A DNA stretch of 9,770 nt from NCBI GenBank assembly GCA_023256455.1, contig JAGDXN010000067.1:1-9770 (forward strand), in the 5' to 3' direction. Every line of letters begins with the position of its first letter. Within the stretch, counting starts at the first letter, position 1. The notes under the pieces were generated by a model that saw only the letters and a list, made by a program, of their open reading frames with translations, was not told the DNA's origin and searched no databases. The position numbers were made by a program, and so were the translations under genes. Of this stretch, positions 1 to 7,000 are shown piece after piece. Source of the stretch: Cuniculiplasma sp. (GTDB lineage: Archaea > Thermoplasmatota > Thermoplasmata > Thermoplasmatales > Thermoplasmataceae).

Positions 1-60
1 ATGCCTGTCAAATTCTTTCATAAGGTGATAGGATTTGCTTAAGATAAAATGGTCAAACAT
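1..60 (-). CDS. possible 5' end of a minus-strand gene running off the left edge
   Basis: An ATG at 60-58 opens a minus-strand frame of 20 codons that has no stop before the left edge (begins MFDHFILSKS). It lies downstream of the carbonic anhydrase gene on the same strand. An AT-rich stretch (minus-strand ATTTAAGATTT, about 94-104) could serve as its TATA element. Twenty codons are too few to recognise a family, and the alternative is that positions 1-125 are simply intergenic. A plus-strand frame open from base 1 to the TAA at 40-42 competes with it but is even shorter. Confidence 0.3.
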   Translation of the reverse strand, partial: MFDHFILSKSYHLMKEFDRH

Positions 61-125
61 TATGTGCCCCTATTTCCCTTATGTTCAATGGAAATCTTAA
101 ATTGTTTCTTTTATCCATTAACTTC

Positions 126-650
126 TTACCTGCTTCCCTCATACCCATTGAATTTTCCGACCATATACATCTCCCTTAATCTTCCATACTCTTCTGCATT
201 CTGCCTTGCCATTTCCCTATAACTAGGATCTGTTCTTACGACCTTGCCCGGGACCCCTACCACAAGGCTGTTTTCAGGTATTTTCTGATTTTCCAATATA
301 ATGGCTCCTGCCCCAATAACCGTTCCACTGCCTACATCTGAACCGTTCATAACTATTGCCCCCATTCCTATAATGCAATCATCATTTATTCTGGCTCCGT
401 GTACTATGGCATTGTGACCTACAGATACCCTCTTTCCAATATGAACGGGAAAACCAGGATCTGCGTGAAAAGTGCAATTATCCTGAACATTGCTATCCTC
501 TTCTATGGCGATACTTTCGAGATCACCCCTGATTGATGCAAAATCCAATATGATCACCCTATCACCAATATTAACCCTTCCCCTCAGGGATGCTTTCTTT
601 GAAATGAAGCAATTGTTACCGATTGAAATTTCTTCTAACCTACCCGACAT
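126..650 (-). CDS. gamma-class carbonic anhydrase-like protein (left-handed beta-helix hexapeptide family)
   Basis: Predicted cytoplasmic trimeric metalloenzyme of the gamma carbonic anhydrase/YrdA/PaaY group, which interconverts CO2 and bicarbonate in characterised members. From the ATG at 650 it is 174 residues, the usual size. Hexapeptide repeats (for example the run through VNIGDRVIILDF) build the beta-helix. The three metal-binding histidines are present: H62 in FHADPG, then H79 and H84 in GHNAIVHG. The supporting R41, D43 (RGD) and Q56 (NVQDN) are also there. The C-terminal part (about 140-174) is a typical capping helix. The longer acidic loop of the Methanosarcina Cam enzyme is absent, so this is the compact CamH-like type. 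The start at 650 is preferred over the in-frame ATG at 719: the upstream 23 codons are not family-like and would run through the divergent promoter. An AT-rich TATA-like stretch lies about 25 bp before 650, which fits a leaderless transcript. Actual enzyme activity is uncertain because many homologues are untested or inactive. Confidence 0.88.
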   Translation of the reverse strand: MSGRLEEISIGNNCFISKKASLRGRVNIGDRVIILDFASIRGDLESIAIEEDSNVQDNCTFHADPGFPVHIGKRVSVGHNAIVHGARINDDCIIGMGAIVMNGSDVGSGTVIGAGAIILENQKIPENSLVVGVPGKVVRTDPSYREMARQNAEEYGRLREMYMVGKFNGYEGSR

Positions 651-666
651 GAATGTAAATTTTAAG

Positions 667-680
667 AATAATAATAAGTC
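667..680 (-). promoter_or_regulatory. candidate TATA box for the carbonic anhydrase-like gene
   Basis: On the minus strand a purine-rich GGGAAGA is followed by CTTATTATTATT, about 25 bp upstream of the ATG at 650. That is the distance expected of an archaeal TATA element for a leaderless message. No Shine-Dalgarno sequence precedes the ATG. Confidence 0.4.
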
Positions 681-700
681 TTCCCTCTCTATCTTGTGTA

Positions 701-710
701 AAATTAATAA
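701..710 (+). promoter_or_regulatory. candidate TATA box for the rpsO operon
   Basis: AAATTAATAA lies about 35-44 bp upstream of the rpsO ATG. This would place transcription start near 730-735, just before the ribosome-binding element. It shares the 94 bp divergent spacer with the promoter of the opposing carbonic anhydrase-like gene. The assignment rests only on base composition and spacing. Confidence 0.4.
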
Positions 711-734
711 ACCTGACATGAATTAGGAGAAAAC

Positions 735-739
735 GTGAT
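735..739 (+). promoter_or_regulatory. GTGAT ribosome-binding element before rpsO
   Basis: GTGAT sits five bases before the ATG at 745 and matches the archaeal anti-Shine-Dalgarno complement (core GGTGAT). The AGGAG at 725-729 is also complementary but lies 15 bases from the start, which is too far to be the main site. This supports ATG 745 as the real start. Confidence 0.45.
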
Positions 740-744
740 TCCAA

Positions 745-1182
745 ATGGCGCGAATGCATACAAGAAAAAAGGGAAAATCAGGATCAAGAAACTCCTATTA
801 TGGCGTAGGTCATGATTGGGTACAGCAAACCCCAGAAGAATTGGAAGAAATTGTAGTGAATTTGAGAAAGGAAGGTCTCACTGCATCAGAAATAGGAATA
901 AAACTCAGGGATTCCTATGGTGTTCCCAAGATCAGATATGTAAATCATAAAAAGATAGGTCAGATTCTTGAGGAGAAAAAAATGGCACCGGATGTGCCTG
1001 AGGATCTGATGGCATTGATAAATAAATATAAAAGAGTAACAAAACATATGGAACTTAACAAGAACGATCTGAATAATGGCAGAAAAAAGAACCTTATAAT
1101 GTCCAAAATGCTAAGACTGGTAAGATACTATAAGGAAAACGGATATCTCGCCAAAGAATGGGAACTGAATAAAGTCCTATGA
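745..1182 (+). CDS. rpsO: small ribosomal subunit protein uS15 (archaeal S15, eukaryotic S13 type)
   Basis: Structural protein of the 30S subunit that binds 16S rRNA in the central domain. At 145 residues it is close to the usual archaeal length of about 150 and longer than the roughly 89-residue bacterial protein. The N-terminal extension typical of archaea and eukaryotes covers about residues 1-75, with the recognisable MARMHTRKKGKSGS start and the WVQQTPEELEEIVVNLRKEG and SEIGIKLRDSYGVP segments. The C-terminal S15 four-helix core (about 80-145) contains the basic H-x-x-x-K-x-D-x-x-x-x-R-K rRNA-binding pattern in HMELNKNDLNNGRKK. Its stop codon overlaps the start of the RecJ-like gene (ATGA, 1179-1182), so the two are probably co-transcribed and translationally coupled. 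An rpsO-recJ pairing is a recurrent arrangement in euryarchaea. Confidence 0.97.
   Translation: MARMHTRKKGKSGSRNSYYGVGHDWVQQTPEELEEIVVNLRKEGLTASEIGIKLRDSYGVPKIRYVNHKKIGQILEEKKMAPDVPEDLMALINKYKRVTKHMELNKNDLNNGRKKNLIMSKMLRLVRYYKENGYLAKEWELNKVL
1179..1182 (+). promoter_or_regulatory. ATGA stop-start overlap coupling rpsO and the RecJ-like gene
   Basis: The TGA stop of rpsO (1180-1182) overlaps the ATG of the downstream gene (1179-1181). No separate ribosome-binding site is obvious, so translation of the nuclease probably depends on ribosomes finishing rpsO. Confidence 0.8.
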
Positions 1183-2534
1183 GCATTCCAATAAAAAAAA
1201 TCATCAATGAAGATTTCGCATCTTCTTTAATGAAGGGCAAAGAATTCTTTGAAAAATTTGATTATTTTAGAATTCTGGCCCACTACGATGGAGATGGTAC
1301 AAGCTCCGCAATCATTCTGACAAATTTAATGAAGAGAAGTGGAAAAAAGTTCCATCTGGGATTCATTAAAGAACTTTCTGAAGATGGTTTCAGTAAGAGA
1401 TATCTGGAAGAAAAGAATTTTCCAACCATATTTGTTGACTGCGGATCGGATCAGTTAAAATTTTTACCTGAAGACACAGAAAACGTTTTGGTTCTGGATC
1501 ATCATTTTTATTCATCTGCCCCGGATTGGGCAATTAATATAAATGCGAGGGATTATAGAATAGATGGTACCAGGGAAGCCTGCGGTGCAACCATGGCATT
1601 TATCTTTTCAGTGTTTGTGAATGAAGATAATTCCGATCTCATTCCATTTATGATTTCAGGGGCAATAGCAGATAAGCAGGACATGGGTGGATTCCGAGGC
1701 ATTAACAGCAAATTGATTGAAACCTATGGAAGAGGAATTGAGAGAAGAAGGGGTTTAAATTTGCACGGCGATACTGTTAAGGATTCAATAGTTTTCTCTC
1801 TAGACCCATTTTTCAAGGATCTTTCTGGTTCAAATAGCAATGTTGTATCCCTTTTGCAAGACCTGAAAATTGAGCCTGAAAAAGCACTTAATGATCTGAA
1901 TGAGAGTGAAAGAAAAAGGCTTGGCCTTTATCTTGCATATAAGCTCTCTTCTCAGGGATGCCAGAGCGAGGCAATGTCCTATCTGGAGGCAGATGATTAC
2001 TATTTTGAAAATGGATTTACGTCCAACGATCTTTCCCTTATTATAGACGCCAGTGGAAAAAATGGGGAAAATGCAATTCCAGTTGAGTATTTTTTGGGAA
2101 ATTATACCTTAAAAAACACCATGATTGAGAACAAGAAGATCTATCAAACAAGACTTATAGACTATGTAACAAGGGCATACAAATCGATTGAGACTGAGAA
2201 GAACATTCAATTTTTCTACGCGCCCGGTTCTGAAATGGCTGGCGCTATTTCAGGAATACTTATGCTTTATCTGGCAGATCAAAGCAGGCCCATAATAGGT
2301 TTTAATGCAGGGGATTCCTTTACCCTGATTTCCTCCAGAGGCACCAGAAAAATGGTTGAAAAAGGGCTGAATCTTTCAATTGTTATGAAGGAATGTTCAG
2401 CAAAAGTAGGAGGGAGTGGAGGTGGCCACGATATTGCCGCCGGCGGCAGTATCCCGAAGGGTACGGAAAGGCAATTTCTGGAACTTGCTGACGAAATGGT
2501 CGGAAAGCAATTATCAAGCATAGAAAAATTTTAA
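1179..2534 (+). CDS. archaeal RecJ-like single-strand exonuclease of the GAN/Cdc45-related DHH family
   Basis: DHH-superfamily phosphoesterase predicted to degrade single-stranded DNA or RNA. Archaeal relatives (GAN, GINS-associated nuclease) bind the GINS replication complex and are homologues of eukaryotic Cdc45. All catalytic motifs are visible in the 451 residues: motif I HYDGDG (35-40, D37 and D39), motif II VDCGS (D87), motif III LDHH (D107, H108, H109) and motif IV AIAD (D165). The C-terminal DHHA1 substrate-binding domain shows SRGTR (386-390) and the glycine-rich GGSGGGH (411-417). The DHH and DHHA1 parts flank a middle region of about 200-330. With every metal ligand intact the protein should be a nuclease, not a degenerate Cdc45-like scaffold. 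The start is fixed by the four-base overlap with rpsO, and the next gene follows after 25 bp. The family assignment is secure. Whether it is the GINS-binding paralogue, rather than another archaeal RecJ, cannot be told from one sequence. Confidence 0.93.
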   Translation: MSIPIKKIINEDFASSLMKGKEFFEKFDYFRILAHYDGDGTSSAIILTNLMKRSGKKFHLGFIKELSEDGFSKRYLEEKNFPTIFVDCGSDQLKFLPEDTENVLVLDHHFYSSAPDWAININARDYRIDGTREACGATMAFIFSVFVNEDNSDLIPFMISGAIADKQDMGGFRGINSKLIETYGRGIERRRGLNLHGDTVKDSIVFSLDPFFKDLSGSNSNVVSLLQDLKIEPEKALNDLNESERKRLGLYLAYKLSSQGCQSEAMSYLEADDYYFENGFTSNDLSLIIDASGKNGENAIPVEYFLGNYTLKNTMIENKKIYQTRLIDYVTRAYKSIETEKNIQFFYAPGSEMAGAISGILMLYLADQSRPIIGFNAGDSFTLISSRGTRKMVEKGLNLSIVMKECSAKVGGSGGGHDIAAGGSIPKGTERQFLELADEMVGKQLSSIEKF

Positions 2535-2559
2535 AACCATCAAGTGTTAATATGTTTGA

Positions 2560-3204
2560 ATGGGAAAAATCGGAGTGTATTCAAAAAACCCGAGATTTTA
2601 CTATAACGCTATAAAAATTTTGAAAGAGTGGGAAATTCCATTCTTATCGGTTGATGATACAAATAACATTTCGAACGATATGGTTGTGATAATAAGTTAT
2701 ATTGAAGACGTAAAATTCAGTGAGAGGCAGGTATTCGAAAACAGTCCTCTATCAGCTATTAGGAAATCCATTCCCAAGCTTCTGGGGAAAGAAAGGTTCA
2801 GAAAGGTAACAATTGGGATAGATCCAGGCCCAAAACCTGGAATTGCCACCATAGGGGATGGAGTAGTTATAGAAGCTTTTGAACTCCCTGAAATTGAAAT
2901 GTTGAAATGCAAAGTAGATGAAATAATTTCTGACTATTTTTGCACAAATACCGTCATTAGAATTGGAAATGGGGACAGGCCCAATATGGAAAAAATCCTT
3001 TATCTGCTGGATCAGCAAGCAAACCTGATGGAAGTAGTGGATGAAAGGGGCACGAGCATGCCACACAAAACACATAATAATGCGCTTTCTGCTGCAAGGA
3101 TTGCCAATATTGAGGAATTTAAGAAAAATGGGCCCATTATTAAAAATACAAAAAAACACAAAATAATAGATATGGAATTCAAGACAATTAAAAATATTTT
3201 ATAA
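2560..3204 (+). CDS. uncharacterised archaeal protein with a RuvC/YqgF-like RNase H fold
   Basis: A 214-residue protein, third in the rpsO-recJ operon. Residues 1-70 look like a small alpha/beta domain (strand IGVYSK, helix FYYNAIKILKEW, strands IPFLSV and MVVIIS). From about 82 the RNase H-like fold begins: TIGIDPGPKPGIATIGDG (84-101) matches the first hairpin of RuvC/YqgF nucleases, with D88 as the first catalytic carboxylate. VIRIGNGDRPN (132-142) fits the fourth strand. VDERGTS (160-166, E162) strongly resembles the DER-x-T-T motif of YqgF/RuvX. The final helix NNALSAARIA (173-182) stands where D-x-x-A-A would be expected, with Asn in place of Asp. Related functions in the fold are Holliday junction resolution and RNA processing. 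The exact reaction is unknown and the last-Asp substitution leaves catalysis in doubt. Linkage to a replication-repair nuclease suggests a role in nucleic acid metabolism, which is inference. The ATG at 2560 is chosen because the ATG at 2552 is out of frame. Confidence 0.85.
   Translation: MGKIGVYSKNPRFYYNAIKILKEWEIPFLSVDDTNNISNDMVVIISYIEDVKFSERQVFENSPLSAIRKSIPKLLGKERFRKVTIGIDPGPKPGIATIGDGVVIEAFELPEIEMLKCKVDEIISDYFCTNTVIRIGNGDRPNMEKILYLLDQQANLMEVVDERGTSMPHKTHNNALSAARIANIEEFKKNGPIIKNTKKHKIIDMEFKTIKNIL
3142..3156 (-). terminator. candidate oligo-T terminator of the minus-strand glycosylation unit
   Basis: Just beyond the stop of the 273-residue protein (minus strand), a T7 run (3156-3150) and a T5 run (3146-3142) lie in the template's non-coding sense. 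Archaeal RNA polymerase terminates at such U-rich tracts without a hairpin. They sit inside the opposing 214-residue gene because no intergenic space exists. Confidence 0.3.
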
Positions 3205-4026
3205 TTAATTCTTCTTCTGCCTTCTATTCTTCCATTTTGGCAGGCCCGGTGTTAATTTTCTCTTTCCTGCTGCGAAATATAGAAGAATCATGAAACCTGC
3301 TGCTATCACCACAATGTAATATATCCAGTCATAGTTCGGTGGATTTCCTACATAAAATGTGCTTTTATACTGCACATGCACATTTTTGAACACAGAAGAG
3401 TTTCCTATACTTACAACCAATGTATGTTCTCCATTACCTATAAGATAATCGGGAATACTTACAGAGACTATTTCCTTCTGTCCAGGCATTATCTTACTCA
3501 CAACAGTGGATTTGTTTAATCCCCCAATTTGGAAATACACAGTCATATTGTAATAGGGTAGAGCGCTGTTATCACTTACGACTGCATATAGTGTTATGTA
3601 TTTGTACACAGGAATGGAGTATGAGAATATCTTCTCTACTGGTGTGCTCCCAAAGGTTGCTCTTAAAATAATAACCACACTTATGGATTGATTGTCGGCA
3701 AGGGGTGCAGTTATATTAAATTCGAAGAAGCCATTTTTTGATACCTTATGATCAGGAACTGTAGGGCTGAGATGCAAATCATAGTCTGCACCAACTATGA
3801 GTGTAGCGCTGTAGTTGCTATAACCTCTTGTTGCATTTACGTAAATCTGGAATCTCTGAAGTTCAGTAACCTTGGGAACAGTCAATGATGGTCCATGGCC
3901 TGTGTTAAATGTTACAGTGGCATTAAACGACCCATTGGATGCGTGTGAGTCTGAGGATAGACTCACAGGTATAATCGCAAGCATCAGAAGAATTGCAATA
4001 ACAGAAATTGTTTTTGTAAAGTTCAT
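3205..4026 (-). CDS. exported single-pass membrane protein with Ig-like domains, coupled to the AglB-like gene
   Basis: A 273-residue protein of unrecognised family. It has a Sec-type signal peptide (hydrophobic residues about 7-22, SHA at 27-29 as a plausible cleavage site). About 200 exported, beta-rich residues follow and appear to form two Ig/NEW3-like sandwiches (about 32-140 and 141-225). A membrane helix (234-253) and a strongly basic cytoplasmic tail (KRK, KWKNRRQKK) complete the type I topology. Nine N-X-S/T sequons lie after the signal peptide (N31, N35, N64, N71, N104, N112, N160, N171, N209). There is no cysteine. Its ATG overlaps the stop of the AglB-like gene (ATGA at 4026-4023), so the two are co-translated, and it resembles the C-terminal end of that protein in layout (Ig-like domains, then membrane helix, then Lys/Arg tail). 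It could be an accessory oligosaccharyltransferase subunit, a model substrate or a separate surface glycoprotein. The sequence does not decide between these. Confidence 0.85.
   Translation of the reverse strand: MNFTKTISVIAILLMLAIIPVSLSSDSHASNGSFNATVTFNTGHGPSLTVPKVTELQRFQIYVNATRGYSNYSATLIVGADYDLHLSPTVPDHKVSKNGFFEFNITAPLADNQSISVVIILRATFGSTPVEKIFSYSIPVYKYITLYAVVSDNSALPYYNMTVYFQIGGLNKSTVVSKIMPGQKEIVSVSIPDYLIGNGEHTLVVSIGNSSVFKNVHVQYKSTFYVGNPPNYDWIYYIVVIAAGFMILLYFAAGKRKLTPGLPKWKNRRQKKN
4023..4026 (-). promoter_or_regulatory. ATGA stop-start overlap coupling the AglB-like gene and its downstream partner
   Basis: The TGA stop of the AglB-like gene (4025-4023) overlaps the ATG of the 273-residue protein (4026-4024). 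Such an overlap usually ties the synthesis of two proteins together and argues for a shared function. Confidence 0.8.
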
Positions 4027-7000
4027 TTAACCTTCCTCCCTTTAATGGCAACTCCTATTAAACCTATAACTACTACAAGCACCAGGAGTATAATTCCATA
4101 TTCAATCGTTGCGAAAGGATTTCCAGTGTAGTTTGCTATTATTCCCGGACCATGAACGTAATTGTATAGGTTGGAAATATTTGGATATTCCACGTAAATT
4201 GTACTGATATGATGGATTGAGGTGTCGTTTTTAACACCATAATAAATATCGAAATATTTGAAAAGTGACTGATCAAATCCTTTCTGTGGTGTGAGATAGA
4301 TATAAATTTTTCCAGTCTGATTGAATGTAAGATTTATGCTGCTTACTCTGACACCCTGAGGTGAAAGGAATGAAACATTTACGTGAAGAAGCGAAAGATT
4401 TACCGTGCTCCCCTGGATTATGCTTGTTTTTAATGCACTGAAATTGACGGTTTCATTTACATTTCCACTATTCTTGAATAGCAGTGTGTAGGTTCCATTT
4501 CCGTTGTTAAAGCCCAATATTGGGTCCTTTACGGTTAGATTTACACCATAGAATTTGCTTACATTCAACTTTAGATATAGAGTTGTGGAGATTCCATTAT
4601 AACTGATCGATAAGGGTATATTGTCAACTCCACCTTCAACAAGATATCTGTTTGTTATGTTTGCGGATATATTTACCTTTCCAGTTACAGGCAGGTTTTT
4701 GATTACAGATTTATTAAACATAATCTTCCAGTCAGCGGATCCAGAGGAAAGGGTAAGATTTGCAGGCGTGTTAAGCATATTTGTAAGAGTAAAGTTAACT
4801 GTCACGCTTCTTCCAGAGGTTTCATTAAACTTGGGTATTACAGACTGAGTTATATTCAGATTTCCAAGCGTTTGCTTTGCCAGGACTATCTGAACCACAG
4901 ATGTTCCATTTACATACTCATTCAGACTTCCTGAGAACTCCTGATAGAATGTTATATTGCTAACATTGAAAGAACTTGAAACATAGGATTGGAAATCATA
5001 GGTGTGTGATGGGAGAATGACTGGCAAACCGTTTGAAAGAACGGTGAATGACCCTAAATTGGATGTTATGTTTACTGTGTTTTTAAACATGGTTTTTCCT
5101 ATGGATGTATAAATGTATGTTTTGTAGGATTGCAATAGGTTTATTCTAATGTTTAAGTTGCTTTCAAATGGGTTTACAGTTATTTTAGTTATATTCGCCA
5201 GCATCTTTGCAGAGTTAAAGGAGTATAGGGTGTAGGTTCCATTCTTTAGATTAAATGAAAATGAACCGTTTCCTGTAGTGTTGGTTTCCGCGATCAACCT
5301 GTTATTTTCATATACTGCTACAGAAGTCGACCCTTCAGGCGAGTTATCCAAAGCTGTAATGCCTGTTACAGGTGTTTTGAACTCCCTTGCATAAACTTTT
5401 ATGTTTTCAAAGGTGTTTTGGTCAAGATACAGGCTTTCGTTGCCTGAATATACTACATATTCTCCTGTAGAGTTTAATATTTCCTGATCGTAAGAAAGAA
5501 TATAATGGCCTGAAGGTAGGTAAAGGTTGGTCATATTAGTTATAAAAGCTAACCCGTTAAAGCTTATCTTCACCTTAAGATTGCTAAGTGAAAGGCTATT
5601 GCTCAAATTCAACATATATGATGTTGAATAATTGAGGAACATTGTTCCATTCAGATTTACACTTATGACGGTAATGTTTGCGAGACCGGATGAATTTGCA
5701 GCATAAAGAATATATGAGCCCGGTAATACGATCGGATTTGAATCGAGGTTCTGTATAAATGTCCCATTTTGCAAAGAATAGATATTGGCCATATCTGAAT
5801 TAACCACCGATAATCTTACCTCCGAGGAAAAGTTGATGGTTAAGTTCCTGTGGGACGTGTCTACAGTTATGAGACTCTGATTTATGTAAACATACTGGTT
5901 CCCTCCAGAAACATTCAGATAATATGTTCCAACAGGAATAGAGAAGTTTGCATATCCATTAACTATATTTTCCTTATAGCTTCTGACAGAAATCAGGTTA
6001 AGCTTACCATCCAGTAAACCTCCGCCATTTATAGAAATGAATTTTACTGATACATTCTCACTGATTACATTCAAAGAGATATGTGAATTTAAATTCACAT
6101 TTTTAAGTCCAGTGGAGAAACCCATTGAATAACCTATTGCCTGCATAGAGCTATAATTCTGATTAAGGATAAATGTGGCTTCACCTGAAGAGGATATGGG
6201 TGATGCACCAAAGTCTTCACCCGTTTCTCTGAGTATAACAACTCCATTGTTAACTGCTGATGCGGATGTAAAGACATTTGCAACATCGGGATTGTATACT
6301 CCTGTAGTAAAGGCAACTCCCCTGTTAAGAACCAGAACCACAGACTGGTTGCCATTCAGCTGGTATTCTGAGGATGAATAGTAATTTACACCAACTCTAA
6401 CTCCCTGAATGTAGAAATGATAAGTTTTGCCGGCTGGCAGTGTAAATTTAAGGTTTCCCTGTCCATGGAATGACTTGTATAATGTGGTATTTCCTGAAAT
6501 TATGGAAAGCTTTCCTGTAAATGCTGTCAGGTTTATGCCATATGGCATTATCCTAACTATAGACATATCCTTGCTTGCAATTATACTCATAGTTGTGTTT
6601 TCGTAAACATTGATGTGGTAGAATACGCCTGAAGTCCCATTTGCATCATAGATGGTATAATAACCATCAGGAACAATTCCGCCATATGATTGCCCATTCC
6701 ATGGCAGATTTATTGGAGAACTCATATCACCGTCAGGGTAAAGGGTTAAGTTGCTTCCCAAGTAATTCTTAACGTTTATATTCACATAGGACCCCGGAAT
6801 AAGGGAAAGATTAACTGTTTTGTTTTGACCAAGAGAAGTAAACTGAATGTTATTAACCTGACTTACACTGCTTCCATACTTTGCATACAGAGAATAGTTT
6901 CCAGTGTTTACATATACAAGTGCTTTTCCGGTGCTATTAGTATAGTATGTTTTGCTTCCGATTATAATCTTAGCGTTCTTTACTGGAAGCTTGTTAAGTG

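Noticed and set aside
1..42. Plus-strand frame open from the left edge ending at TAA 40-42, as a possible gene end
   Set aside because: Only 13 codons are visible with no recognisable residues. It cannot be told apart from chance, and the minus-strand frame in the same place is somewhat better supported.
651..719. N-terminal extension of 23 codons for the carbonic anhydrase-like protein from the ATG at 719
   Set aside because: These residues are not like the family, they would span the rpsO promoter spacer, and the ATG at 650 gives the usual 174-residue length.
2430..2453. GC-rich near-perfect 24-bp palindrome (one mismatch pair)
   Set aside because: It encodes the conserved H-D-I-A-A-G-G region of the DHHA1 domain next to the GGGH motif, so codon constraint explains the sequence.
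3127..3138. 12-bp palindrome AATGGGCCCATT
   Set aside because: Short enough to arise by chance and it sits inside coding sequence without any associated signal.
2752..3159. Antisense open frame of 135 codons opposite the RNase H-fold gene
   Set aside because: No family resemblance, it lies wholly inside a well-supported gene, and its composition looks like a reverse reading of that gene.
6134..6381. Short open frames on both strands in the middle of the AglB extension
   Set aside because: They are out-of-frame readings of the long gene, low in complexity, with no start signals or recognisable domains.
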